Positions 24,800-33,623 of a stretch of DNA of 64,000 nt are shown here, piece after piece. Under the pieces are notes generated by a model. It had not been told where the DNA came from. It saw only the letters and a list, made by a program, of their open reading frames with translations, and searched no databases. The position numbers were made by a program, and so were the translations under genes. This stretch comes from Streptomyces platensis (lineage in GTDB: Bacteria > Actinomycetota > Actinomycetes > Streptomycetales > Streptomycetaceae), in assembly GCF_008704855.1 (NCBI RefSeq), contig NZ_CP023691.1, positions 6,262,001 through 6,326,000 of the forward strand. Reading direction: 5' to 3'. Within the stretch, counting starts at the first letter, position 1. Each line of letters begins with the position of its first letter.

Positions 24800-25591
24800 C
24801 TACCGGGGCGTCGACAGGACCTCGACCACCGCGCGCAGCGGCTCCGGCGACGTCGCGAACTCGCCGAGGAACGGATACCCCAACTCGACGACGAGGAAGA
24901 GGTTGGCGGCGACGAGGACGCTCACCGCCCCCACCATCCCGTAGTGCATCCGGGCCTGCCGGCAGCCGAAGACGACGGAGAACCCGAGGACCAGTCCGCT
25001 GGTCAGAAAGATCACCAGCCACAAGGACAGCGGCGGGCCGACGTTGCTGCGCGCCTCCAGCAGCCGTTCCGTCCGCGCCTTGCTCAATTCCCGCAGCGAC
25101 GCGAGGGAGGTGGCGAGGAAGGCCCGCTGGGTGTCGTCGCGGGGCCTGACGGCCTCGTACGCGCCGTAGAGGCGGTTCAGCGCGGTCTCGGCCCCGGGCC
25201 TCGCGCGCCCGGTCGCGGCGTCGGTCCACTCGGCCGACGCCGCGCGCCCGTACTCCAGCAGCCCGCTCCGGATCCGTACGCGCTCGGCCCCGCCGAGGAC
25301 CTCGAGCCCCCTGGCCATCTGCGCCGCCAGGGCCCCCTCGGCCCGCGTCGTCTGGTCCGCCGTGTTCACCTGGCCCCAGAGCGCCAGGACGATGAAGCCG
25401 ATGAGGAACCCGTAGACCACGGCGATGACGGGGAACAGGAACTGGGCGATCTCATTGTGTTCGCCCCGCTCAAGCCGGGGGAAACGGTGCCGGACAAGCG
25501 CCTGGACGGCCGCCGTCCCACCGGCGATACCGACCACCAGCCCCGCCAGCACCAACCAGGACGGCACGTTGATCACAATCCAACGGGTCAC
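24800..25591 (-). CDS. DUF4239 membrane protein
   Basis: About 263 residues with four predicted membrane segments: VPSWLVLAGLVVGIAGGTAA, FLFPVIAVVYGFLIGFIVLA, LWLVIFLTSGLVLGFSVVFG and MVGAVSVLVAANLFLVVELG. Between the second and third is a ~120-residue soluble helical region, the layout of DUF4239 (bestrophin-like) proteins. Function unknown. I chose the GTG at 25591, eight bases after GGAG, over the longer frame to 25705. Divergent from rlmN. Confidence 0.8.
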   Translation of the reverse strand: MTRWIVINVPSWLVLAGLVVGIAGGTAAVQALVRHRFPRLERGEHNEIAQFLFPVIAVVYGFLIGFIVLALWGQVNTADQTTRAEGALAAQMARGLEVLGGAERVRIRSGLLEYGRAASAEWTDAATGRARPGAETALNRLYGAYEAVRPRDDTQRAFLATSLASLRELSKARTERLLEARSNVGPPLSLWLVIFLTSGLVLGFSVVFGCRQARMHYGMVGAVSVLVAANLFLVVELGYPFLGEFATSPEPLRAVVEVLSTPR

Positions 25592-25838
25592 GGCCACCGC
25601 TCCACACTCCTGACGTACCCCACCCCGCCACCACCGGCGCGGTGGCCAACGAGGGCACGGGGCTGCGGATACGCCGGCTGCGTCCCTTCGGTGCGGGAGC
25701 GACATGGCGGGGGGATCGGGGTCCGGAGGGCGGGGGAGGTCTTGGTCCGGCCCCAGGCACCCTGCGCCGTAGCGGTGACCGTCCTCTCACCGCCTGCGGC
25801 CCGGGCCGCCCAGGACGATCTGCCACACTGGACGCACC

Positions 25839-26945
25839 ATGCCTGCACCCGGAGAACTTACTTTTGTCGCGCCGCGCGGGGCCAAGAAGCCGCCGCGGCA
25901 CCTTGCTGATCTCAGCCCCGTCGAGCGCCGTGAAGCGGTGGCGGCGATCGGGGAGAAGCCGTTTCGTGCCAAGCAGCTGTCGCAGCACTACTTCGCCCGT
26001 TATGCGCATGATCCGGCGGAGTGGACCGACATTCCGGCGGCGGCGCGCGAGAAGCTGGCGAGTGAGCTGCTGCCGGAGCTGATGACGGTCATGCGGCACA
26101 TCTCGTGCGATGAGGACACCACGCGCAAGACGCTGTGGAAGCTGCATGACGGGACGCTCGTCGAGTCGGTGCTGATGCGGTACCCGGACCGGGTGACGAT
26201 GTGTATCTCGTCGCAGGCGGGGTGCGGGATGAACTGCCCGTTCTGCGCCACGGGGCAGGCGGGGCTGGACCGCAATCTGTCGACCGCCGAGATCGTGCAC
26301 CAGATCGTCGACGGGATGCGTGCGCTGCGCGACGGCGAGGTGCCGGGCGGGCCGGCGCGGCTGTCCAACATCGTCTTCATGGGGATGGGGGAGCCGCTCG
26401 CCAACTACAAGCGGGTGGTCGGGGCGATCCGGCGGCTGACGGATCCCGAGCCGGACGGGCTGGGGCTGTCGCAGCGGGGGATCACCGTCTCCACGGTCGG
26501 GCTGGTGCCGGCGATGCTGCGGTTCGCCGACGAGGGCTTCAAGTGCCGGCTGGCCGTGTCGCTGCACGCCCCGGACGACGAGCTGCGCGACACCCTGGTG
26601 CCCGTCAACACGCGCTGGAAGGTGCGGGAGGTGCTGGACGCGGCGTGGGAGTACGCCGAGAAGTCCGGGCGGCGGATCTCGATCGAGTACGCGCTGATCC
26701 GGGACATCAACGACCAGGCGTGGCGCGGTGACCTGCTGGGACGGCTGCTGAAGGGCAAGCGCGTCCATGTGAACCTCATTCCGCTGAACCCGACGCCGGG
26801 CTCGAAGTGGACCGCGTCGCGGCCCGAGGACGAGCGGGCGTTCGTCCAGGCCATCGAGGCGCACGGGGTTCCGGTGACCGTCCGCGACACCCGCGGCCAG
26901 GAGATCGACGGCGCCTGCGGGCAGCTCGCGGCCTCGGAGCGCTGA
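25839..26945 (+). CDS. rlmN: Dual-specificity rRNA/tRNA methyltransferase RlmN
   Basis: Radical SAM enzyme making 2-methyladenosine at 23S A2503 and in some tRNAs at A37. The cluster cysteines are C129, C133 and C136 (CGMNCPFCATGQ), followed by the GMGEPLANY segment; the second catalytic Cys lies in DGACGQLA near residue 361. Length 368 is normal for actinobacteria. ATG 25839; the start is 13 bp after a possible CACACT -10, so the leader would be very short. Confidence 0.96.
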   Translation: MPAPGELTFVAPRGAKKPPRHLADLSPVERREAVAAIGEKPFRAKQLSQHYFARYAHDPAEWTDIPAAAREKLASELLPELMTVMRHISCDEDTTRKTLWKLHDGTLVESVLMRYPDRVTMCISSQAGCGMNCPFCATGQAGLDRNLSTAEIVHQIVDGMRALRDGEVPGGPARLSNIVFMGMGEPLANYKRVVGAIRRLTDPEPDGLGLSQRGITVSTVGLVPAMLRFADEGFKCRLAVSLHAPDDELRDTLVPVNTRWKVREVLDAAWEYAEKSGRRISIEYALIRDINDQAWRGDLLGRLLKGKRVHVNLIPLNPTPGSKWTASRPEDERAFVQAIEAHGVPVTVRDTRGQEIDGACGQLAASER

Positions 26946-26983
26946 CCGCCCCGCTGGTACGGTGTCGTCGAACAAATGCACAT

Positions 26984-27085
26984 TCCGACAGGGGAGCGCC
27001 ACAGCGCTGAGAGTGCGGAAGCGTCGTAGTCCTACGGTGCCCGCAGACCCTTGAACCTCGCCCGGGTCATTCCGGGTAGGAAGTT
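26984..27085 (+). promoter_or_regulatory. TPP (thi-box) riboswitch
   Basis: Contains the conserved aptamer blocks in order: ACAGGGGAGC, GCTGAGAGTGCGG, CCGCAGACCCTTGAACCT, and CGGGTCATTCCGGGTAGGAAG (read in two overlapping parts at 27062-27082). This is an unmistakable THI element. It lies 120 bp before the binding-protein gene, so thiamine pyrophosphate should lower expression of the downstream ABC importer. Confidence 0.95.
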
Positions 27086-27107
27086 CGGTCGTCACTCATG
27101 CTGTTGC

Positions 27108-27170
27108 GCCCTGCCCGGAGTTCCCTCCCCGCGTCCCCGGACGCCGGGAGTCGTGGACACCGGGCAGGGC
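27108..27170 (+). promoter_or_regulatory. Expression-platform hairpin of the TPP riboswitch
   Basis: GCCCTGCCCGG (27108-27118) pairs perfectly with CCGGGCAGGGC (27160-27170); an inner GCGTCC-CC-GGACGC stem lies at 27131-27144. It ends about 20 bp before AGGAGGAAA and the GTG start, so it may terminate transcription or fold so as to affect the ribosome site. Confidence 0.5.
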
Positions 27171-27203
27171 CGCGTCTCTTCCTGGCCAGCCAGGAGGAAA
27201 TCA

Positions 27204-28280
27204 GTGAGCACCATCAGCAGGATCGCCGCGACGGCGATGGCCGCCGCGGTCGGGATGACCGCCCTCGCCGCCTGCGGGAGCCCCGGCGGCGGGAGCGCGG
27301 ACGCCAAGACCGTCACGCTCGTCAGCCATGACTCGTTCAATGTCTCCAAGTCCGTGCTGGCCGCCTTCGAGAAGGAGAGCGGCTACAAGGTCACGATGCT
27401 CAAGGGCGGGGACGCCGGCAAGGCCGTGAACCAGGCGGTCCTGTCCAAGGGCAACCCGCAGGGTGATGTGTTCTTCGGTATCGACAACACGCTGCTCTCG
27501 CGCGGTCTGGACGAGGGGCTCTTCAGCCCCTACCGGGCCAAGGGGCTGGAGAGCGTCCCGGCGGGGCTTCAGCTCGACAAGGGCGAGCACCGGGTCACCC
27601 CGCTCGACTACGGCGACATCTGCGTCAACTACGACCGCGGCTACTTCACCCGGCACAAGATCGCGCCGCCGAAGACCTTCGACGATCTGCTGAAGCCCCG
27701 CTACAAGGGGCTGCTCGTCACGGAGAACTCCGCCACCTCCTCCCCGGGGCTCGCCTTCCAGCTCGGCACCATCGCGAAGTACGGCGAGCAGGGCTGGCAG
27801 AGCTACTGGAAGAAGCTCAAGGCCAATGGCGTCGAGGTCGTCGACGGCTGGGACCAGGCCTACAACGACCGGTTCTCCGGCTCCGCGGCGGGCAAGGGCA
27901 AGGGCGACAAGCCGCTGGTGGTCTCCTACGCCTCCAGCCCGCCCGCCGAGGTGCTCGGCAAGAAGCCCGCGCCCAAGGAGGCCCCGACCGGTGTCGCGGC
28001 CGGCACCTGCTTCCGGCAGATCGAATTCGGCGGTCTGCTGAAGGGCGCGAAGAACGAGAAGGGCGGCAAGGCGCTGCTGGACTTCCTGCTGAGCAAGAAG
28101 TTCCAGGAGGACGTGCCGTTGCAGATGTTCGTCAACCCGGCCCGTAAGGACGCCGCGGTGCCGGAGCTGTTCACCAAGTACGGCACGACGATCGACAAGC
28201 CGGCCACCCTGGCGCCCGGGACGATCACCAAGAACCGCGAACAGTGGATCAAGCAGTGGTCCTCGCTCGTTCTGAAGTAA
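27204..28280 (+). CDS. thiB: Thiamine-type ABC transporter substrate-binding lipoprotein
   Basis: Lipoprotein signal with lipobox TALAAC (Cys near residue 24), then an iron/thiamine-type class II binding-protein fold (VTLVSHDSFNVSKSVLAAFE; GDVFFGIDNTLLSRGLDEGL; TPLDYGDICVNYDR). The 358-residue length and the SHDSF motif fit ThiB-like proteins, and the TPP riboswitch in front supports thiamine or a precursor as ligand. GTG 27204 with AGGAGGAAA; the in-frame extension to 27051 lies inside the riboswitch. Confidence 0.9.
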   Translation: MSTISRIAATAMAAAVGMTALAACGSPGGGSADAKTVTLVSHDSFNVSKSVLAAFEKESGYKVTMLKGGDAGKAVNQAVLSKGNPQGDVFFGIDNTLLSRGLDEGLFSPYRAKGLESVPAGLQLDKGEHRVTPLDYGDICVNYDRGYFTRHKIAPPKTFDDLLKPRYKGLLVTENSATSSPGLAFQLGTIAKYGEQGWQSYWKKLKANGVEVVDGWDQAYNDRFSGSAAGKGKGDKPLVVSYASSPPAEVLGKKPAPKEAPTGVAAGTCFRQIEFGGLLKGAKNEKGGKALLDFLLSKKFQEDVPLQMFVNPARKDAAVPELFTKYGTTIDKPATLAPGTITKNREQWIKQWSSLVLK

Positions 28281-30001
28281 CGCCTTCGGACGTCAAGGGC
28301 GCCCGGCGCGGCAGGCCCGCGCGGGGGACGGCGGTGCGGCTCGGCCTGATGGCGGTGCCGCTCGCCTTCTTCGCGCTGTTCTTCGCCTATCCCGTCGTGG
28401 CGATCGTCGGACGGGGGCTCAAGGACGGCGGACAGTGGCAGCTCGGCCGGTTCGGTGCCGTGCTGAGCGACCCGGATGTCGTGCAGGTGCTGTGGTTCAC
28501 CGTCTGGCAGGCGGCCGCCTCGACCGGGCTGACGCTGCTGATCGCGCTGCCCGGCGCCTATGTCTTCGCCCGCTTCGACTTCCCCGGCAAACAGCTGCTG
28601 CGGGCCGTCGTGGCGGTGCCGTTCGTGCTGCCGACCGTTGTCGTCGGCTCGGCGTTCCTGGCACTGGTCGGGCGGGGCGGGCTGCTGGACGACCTGTGGG
28701 GCCTGCGCCTGGACACCTCGGTGTGGGCGATTCTGCTGGCGCATGTCTTCTTCAACTACGCCGTGGTCGTACGGACCGTCGGCGGGCTCTGGGGGCAGCT
28801 CGATCCGCGGCAGGAGGAGGCGGCGCGGGTGCTGGGAGCCGGGCGGTTCGCGGCCTGGCGGCGGGTGACGCTGCCCGCGCTGGGGCCGGCCGTCGCGGCC
28901 GCCGCCCTGATGGTCTTTCTGTTCACCTTCACCTCCTTCGGGGTGGTGCAGATCCTGGGCGGCCCCGCCTTCTCGACGCTGGAGGTGGAGATCTACCGGC
29001 AGACCGCGGACTTCCTGGATCTGCCGACGGCCGCCGTCCTCACCATGATCCAGTTCGCTGCGGTGCTGGGCGTCCTGGCGCTGCACGCCTGGACCGTGCG
29101 CCGCCGGGAATCCGCGCTGCGGCTCGTGGACGCGTCGCAGACGGCCCGCCGGCCGCGCGGCCGCGGCCAGTGGGCGCTGCTGTGGGGGACGTTCGCGGTC
29201 ATCGCCGTCCTGCTCCTCGCGCCGCTGGTGGTGCTCGTGGAGCGCTCGTTCGCCGGGCCGGACGGCTACGGGACGGTCTTCTACGCCGCGCTGGGCTCCG
29301 CCGCGAGCGCCGACAGCACCTTCGCCGTCGCCCCCCTGGACGCGCTGTGGAACTCCCTCGCCTACGGGGCCGCGGCCACCGCGATCGCGCTGGTGGTGGG
29401 CGGACTGGCGGCCGCCGCGTTGACCCTGCCCCGGCTGCGGCGCGGTCCGTCCGGGCGGACGCCCGTGATCAGCCGGTTCGTCGGCGGCTTCGACGCGCTG
29501 CTGATGCTGCCCCTGGGAGTCTCCGCGGTGACCGTCGGCTTCGGCTTTCTGATCACCCTCGACGCGCCACCGCTCGATCTGCGCGCCTCGTGGTGGCTGG
29601 TGCCGCTCGCCCAGGCGCTGGTGGGGGTGCCGTTCGTGGTCCGGACGATGCTGCCGGTGCTGCGGGCGGTCGACAGCCGGCTGCGGGAGGCGGCCGCCGT
29701 GCTCGGCGCCTCGCCCTGGCAGGTGTGGCGCGCGGTCGACCTGCCGATGGTGCGGCGGGCGCTGCTGATCGCCGCGGGCTTCGCGTTCGCCGTGTCGCTC
29801 GGTGAGTTCGGGGCGACGGTCTTCCTCGCCCGGCCGGACCAGCCGACGCTGCCGGTGGCCGTGGCCCGGCTGCTGGGACGTGCGGGGGAGCTCAACTACG
29901 GGCAGGCGATGGCCCTGTCGACCATCCTGATGGTGGTGTGCGCCGCGGCCCTGCTGATACTGGAGCGGCTGCGCCCCCTCGACCGATCCGGGGAGTTCTA
30001 G
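28244..30001 (+). CDS. thiP: Thiamine-type ABC transporter permease (fused, ThiP-like)
   Basis: A 585-residue inner-membrane permease made of two fused BPD_transp_1 halves; each carries an EAA loop (EEAARVLGAGRFAAWRRVTL near residues 191-210; REAAAVLGASPWQVWRAVDL near 483-502). About 12 membrane segments. The fused form matches ThiP and iron Fbp-type permeases. The GTG at 28244 overlaps the end of the binding-protein gene by 37 bp; a GTG at 28256 is also possible. The stop abuts the ATPase start. Confidence 0.9.
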   Translation: MDQAVVLARSEVTPSDVKGARRGRPARGTAVRLGLMAVPLAFFALFFAYPVVAIVGRGLKDGGQWQLGRFGAVLSDPDVVQVLWFTVWQAAASTGLTLLIALPGAYVFARFDFPGKQLLRAVVAVPFVLPTVVVGSAFLALVGRGGLLDDLWGLRLDTSVWAILLAHVFFNYAVVVRTVGGLWGQLDPRQEEAARVLGAGRFAAWRRVTLPALGPAVAAAALMVFLFTFTSFGVVQILGGPAFSTLEVEIYRQTADFLDLPTAAVLTMIQFAAVLGVLALHAWTVRRRESALRLVDASQTARRPRGRGQWALLWGTFAVIAVLLLAPLVVLVERSFAGPDGYGTVFYAALGSAASADSTFAVAPLDALWNSLAYGAAATAIALVVGGLAAAALTLPRLRRGPSGRTPVISRFVGGFDALLMLPLGVSAVTVGFGFLITLDAPPLDLRASWWLVPLAQALVGVPFVVRTMLPVLRAVDSRLREAAAVLGASPWQVWRAVDLPMVRRALLIAAGFAFAVSLGEFGATVFLARPDQPTLPVAVARLLGRAGELNYGQAMALSTILMVVCAAALLILERLRPLDRSGEF

Positions 30002-31075
30002 ATGACGGCACGGGCCGGGAGCACAGCGCGGGAGCTGCTGCGGCTGGGCGGGGTGACCGTCCGCTTCGGCGCGGGCGGGGACCCGGCGCTGGACGCGGTC
30101 GATCTGGTGGTCGCCGCCCGGGAGATCGTGTGCGTCCTGGGGCCGAGCGGCAGCGGCAAGTCCACGCTGCTGCGGGTGGTCGCCGGGCTCCAGCAGGCCG
30201 ACGCGGGGCAGGTGTTGCTGGAGGGGCGGGACCAGTCGGGGGTGCCCACCCACCGGCGCGGGGTCGGCCTGATGTTCCAGGACCACCAGCTCTTCCCGCA
30301 GCGCGATGTCGCGGGAAACGTCGGCTTCGGGCTGCGGATGCGGCGTACCCCGCGCGCCGACCAGGAGCGTACGGTCGCCGAACTCCTGGACCTCGTCGGG
30401 CTGCCGGGCGCCCAGCGGCGCGCCGTGGCCTCCCTGTCCGGAGGCGAGCAGCAGCGCGTCGCCCTGGCCCGGGCCCTGGCCCCCCGCCCCCGTCTGCTGA
30501 TGCTGGACGAGCCGCTCGGTCAGCTCGACCGCGGGCTGCGGGAACGGCTGGTCGTCGAACTGCGGCGGCTCTTCCGGGAGTTGGGAACGACCGTGCTGGC
30601 CGTCACCCACGACCAGGGGGAGGCCTTCGCGCTCGCGGACCGGGTCGTGGTGATGCAGGACGGCCGGATCGCGCAGTCCGGCACCCCGTTGGAGGTCTGG
30701 CAGCGGCCCGCCACCGAATTCGTCGCGCGCTTCCTCGGCTTCGACAACGTGGTCGAGGCGACGGTGCAGGGCGACGCGGCCGCCACCCCCTGGGGGAAAG
30801 TGCCCGTTCCGGCGGCCACCCCGGACGGGCCGTGCCGGCTGCTCGTCCGCCCGGCGGGGGTACGGCTGACGGCCGCCGCGGAGGGCCTGCCGTGCACGGT
30901 CGCGGCCCGTACCTTCCGCGGCACCCATGTCGCGTTGCTGCTCCAGCCGGCCGCCGGCCCCCAGGTGGAGGCGGCCTGCGCGCTGCGGGACGCGCCCGAA
31001 GTGGGCGAGCGGGCGGGGATCGCCTTCCAGGCGCAGGACGTGGTGGTGCTGGACGCGGCCGCTCCGGCGGGCTGA
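30002..31075 (+). CDS. thiQ: Thiamine-type ABC transporter ATP-binding protein
   Basis: ATPase of the importer: Walker A GPSGSGKST near residues 50-58, Q-loop in MFQDHQLFPQ, signature LSGGEQQRVALARAL, Walker B LLMLDEPLG, H-loop AVTHDQ. At 357 residues it is longer than ThiQ (~230) and has a TOBE-like C-terminal domain as in FbpC/PotA, so an iron or other role would be an alternative without the riboswitch. Starts directly after the permease stop. Confidence 0.88.
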   Translation: MTARAGSTARELLRLGGVTVRFGAGGDPALDAVDLVVAAREIVCVLGPSGSGKSTLLRVVAGLQQADAGQVLLEGRDQSGVPTHRRGVGLMFQDHQLFPQRDVAGNVGFGLRMRRTPRADQERTVAELLDLVGLPGAQRRAVASLSGGEQQRVALARALAPRPRLLMLDEPLGQLDRGLRERLVVELRRLFRELGTTVLAVTHDQGEAFALADRVVVMQDGRIAQSGTPLEVWQRPATEFVARFLGFDNVVEATVQGDAAATPWGKVPVPAATPDGPCRLLVRPAGVRLTAAAEGLPCTVAARTFRGTHVALLLQPAAGPQVEAACALRDAPEVGERAGIAFQAQDVVVLDAAAPAG

Positions 31076-31150
31076 CCGCAGGGGCCCGTTGGGACGCAGG
31101 GGCCGTGGGCCGCTGACAGGCGCCCGCGTCCGGCAGTACGGAGGCGCGCC

Positions 31151-32089
31151 TCAGCGGGCCGCGACCTCCGTGGGCAGCGCGCCGGCCTCCGCCGTCCCGG
31201 CCCCAGGCACGCCGGGCTCCGGCTCCGGCTCGCCGAACCACGCGACCGCGACGGCGCCGGCCACCGCCACCACGAAGCCGAGAACGGCGACCCAGGCGAA
31301 GCCCGGACGGGACGCGTCCCCCAGCCACAGCACCCCGAGAATGCCGGGGATCACCGTTTCGCCCACCACCAGCGCCGCCGTGGCGCCGTTCACCGAGCCG
31401 ATCTGGAGGGCGACGGTGTGCAGATACATGCCCCCGATACCGGCCACCAGAATCGCGTACAGGGCGGGGTCGCCGAGCAGCGACGGCAGGTGGAAGGGGT
31501 CCACCCCGTTCAGCACCCGTACGCCGACCCCGAGCGCACCGAAGCCCAGGCCGGAGAGCAGACCCGCCAGGATCGCGGCCCGCCCGCCGAGCAGCCGCAC
31601 GATCAGGGTGCCGCCGCCCATCAGCACGACGGAGGCGACGAGCAGCCACCAGTGGGCGGCGATCGGGGTGTGGCCGCTGCCCTCCGGCCCCGCGGCCGTG
31701 GCCAGCAGTACCAGCGCCGAGCAGACCACCGCGATGGAGGACCACTCGGCCCGGCTGAGCCGGATGCCGAGAAGCTTGATGCTCAGTACGGCCGTGATCA
31801 CGAGATTGGCGCTGATCACGGTCTGCGAAAGGAACAGCGGCAGTAGCCGGGCAGCCAGTGCGCCCAGCCCGAACCCGATGAAGTCCAGCACCGTGCCCAC
31901 CATGAACTCCCAGGTCACGGCCGCCTTCGCGGTCGATGACAGGCTGGGCCCGCCATGCTGGGTCACCCCGGTGGTGGACGACGCGGCCGCCTCCCGGCGG
32001 GCGGATTTGCGGGAGCCCACCGCCTGGAGGACCGATCCCGTGCCGTAGCAGGCCGACGCCGCCACGGCCGTCAGAAGGCCGATGATCAC
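31151..32089 (-). CDS. EamA/DMT-like integral membrane transporter
   Basis: About 312 residues, nearly all hydrophobic, with roughly nine to ten membrane segments in two repeats, starting VIIGLLTAVAASACYGTGSV. This resembles drug/metabolite transporter or NIPA-like proteins common in streptomycetes. Substrate unknown. I chose GTG 32089, six bases after GGAG, rather than the TTG at 32092. Convergent with the thiamine importer. Confidence 0.75.
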   Translation of the reverse strand: MIIGLLTAVAASACYGTGSVLQAVGSRKSARREAAASSTTGVTQHGGPSLSSTAKAAVTWEFMVGTVLDFIGFGLGALAARLLPLFLSQTVISANLVITAVLSIKLLGIRLSRAEWSSIAVVCSALVLLATAAGPEGSGHTPIAAHWWLLVASVVLMGGGTLIVRLLGGRAAILAGLLSGLGFGALGVGVRVLNGVDPFHLPSLLGDPALYAILVAGIGGMYLHTVALQIGSVNGATAALVVGETVIPGILGVLWLGDASRPGFAWVAVLGFVVAVAGAVAVAWFGEPEPEPGVPGAGTAEAGALPTEVAAR

Positions 32090-32253
32090 CAAGAGCTCCG
32101 TTCGCCCGCTGTGCGCATTACTCGTTCATTACCTTCCTGGCAGACGTGCATTCGGGGGCGGGAGTTGCCTCCGCCGGCAAATACACCGGTGCGCCGCCGA
32201 ACGGCAGTCGCGCGGAGCCCTCGACGCCGGGAAGCCGGCGGGCGACGGACGGG

Positions 32254-33420
32254 TCAGGAAGGCGCCTGGGTACGGAGGCGGGCCAGCGCCTCCGGGGCCT
32301 CGTCCACCGAGTCGACGAGGGCGATCCGGGCCGCCATGGGACGGTCCGCCGCCAGCGCCTGGAGCAGCGGCCAGGTGGGCAGCTTCTCCGTCCAGTGCGC
32401 GCGGTTCACCAGCACCATCGGGGTCGGCTCGCCCCGCGACTCGTAGTAGTTCGGGGTCGCGTTGTCGAAGATCTCCTGTACGGTCCCGGCCGCGCCCGGC
32501 AGGAAGACGACGCCGGCGTTGGAGCGCGCCAGCAGCCCGTCCTCGCGCACCGCGTTGACGAAGTACTTGGCTATGTGGGACGCGAAGGCGTTCGGCGGCT
32601 CATGCCCGTAGAACCAGGTGGGGATGCCGGCCGAGACGCCGCCGCCCGGCCGGCTCTCGCGTATCTCGAAGGCGGCCCGGGCCCAGTCCGTGACGGACGG
32701 GGTGAAGTGCGGTGTCTTGGCGAGGAGTGCCAGTGACCGGTCGAGCATCTCGTCCTCGAAGGGCGCGGCGTATGCCCCGAGGTTCGCCGCCTCCATCGCG
32801 CCGGGGCCGCCGCCGGTCGCGACGGTCAGCCCGTCGCGGGTGAGCCGGCGGCCGAGCCGGGCCGCGCCCGCGTACGCCGCGGAACCGCGCTCCAATGCGT
32901 GGCCGCCCATGATGCCCACCACCTGCGCACCGGCGAGGTGTTCGTCCAGGGCGTCGGACACGGCGTCGTCGTGGATGCTGCGCAGCATCGAGGCGAAGAT
33001 GTCGCCGTCCGACTTGGTCTCCTGGTACCAGCCGTAGGTACGGGCGTCCGGGGTGGCGTCGAAGCCGCCGTCGGCCAGCCCCTCGAAGAGCTCGTCCGGG
33101 CCGTACAGAGCGCCCCGGTACGGATCGAACGGCAGGCCCGGCACGGGTGGGAAGACCAGGGCGCCCCCGGCACGCACCTTGGCGGCGGCGTCCGGCTCCA
33201 TGGCGCAGCCGAGAAACACGGACTCCGTGGTGTCCGCGCTGAGCAGCGCGAACGTACGGTCCGTCAGGTCGACCGACTGGACACGATGTCCGGCGAGACT
33301 CCCCGAGGCGACCACCTGGTCGAACTCCTCCAGGGTCTCGATCTCACGGTCGTCGTGGTCGGCATGGGCGCGGGTGCGGCGGGACGCCGGCGGCGGTGAA
33401 TTCGACTGCACGCCCGTCAT
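32254..33420 (-). CDS. LOG-family (lysine-decarboxylase-like fold) nucleotide-binding protein
   Basis: Residues ~165-388 carry the Rossmann-like fold of LOG proteins: VVGIMGGHALERG, VATGGGPGAMEAANLGAYA and PGAAGTVQEIFDN. The usual PGGxGTxxE is PGAAGTVQE here. Small LOG members release cytokinins or nucleobases from nucleoside 5'-monophosphates, but this 388-residue type has an extra ~160-residue N-terminal domain and no known substrate. The name 'lysine decarboxylase' often given is historical. Confidence 0.8.
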   Translation of the reverse strand: MTGVQSNSPPPASRRTRAHADHDDREIETLEEFDQVVASGSLAGHRVQSVDLTDRTFALLSADTTESVFLGCAMEPDAAAKVRAGGALVFPPVPGLPFDPYRGALYGPDELFEGLADGGFDATPDARTYGWYQETKSDGDIFASMLRSIHDDAVSDALDEHLAGAQVVGIMGGHALERGSAAYAGAARLGRRLTRDGLTVATGGGPGAMEAANLGAYAAPFEDEMLDRSLALLAKTPHFTPSVTDWARAAFEIRESRPGGGVSAGIPTWFYGHEPPNAFASHIAKYFVNAVREDGLLARSNAGVVFLPGAAGTVQEIFDNATPNYYESRGEPTPMVLVNRAHWTEKLPTWPLLQALAADRPMAARIALVDSVDEAPEALARLRTQAPS

Positions 33421-33577
33421 GTTAGGACCGCGGTGTCGCTGCCCCGGGGGCGAGGTGCCTCTCCGCCCGGGGCCACCGCTTCGAGGACGACCCGCAGCGA
33501 CCGCCGCGCGCCCGGCCCGGTACGTCCGTGCTCACGCGCTCGCCACCCCGCCGGTTCCGTCCCGGCGCCCCACCGTC

Positions 33578-33593
33578 TTGCTCGGCTGAGCAA
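33578..33593. promoter_or_regulatory. TetR operator candidate 1
   Basis: TTGCTCGGCTGAGCAA, an inverted repeat TTGCT-N6-AGCAA, 21 bp upstream of the TetR start codon. Confidence 0.65.
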
Positions 33594-33607
33594 ACCTCGC
33601 TACCTTC

Positions 33608-33623
33608 TTGCTCATGCAAGCAA
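33608..33623. promoter_or_regulatory. TetR operator candidate 2, over the start codon
   Basis: TTGCTCATGCAAGCAA repeats the same TTGCT-N6-AGCAA pattern 30 bp from the first site, i.e. on the same helix face, and covers the ATG at 33614. An extra half-site AGCAAAAG lies near 33636. Confidence 0.65.

Noticed and set aside
27926..30928. 1000-residue minus-strand frame
   Set aside because: Shadow of the thiamine importer genes; Arg/Gln/His-rich with no domain.
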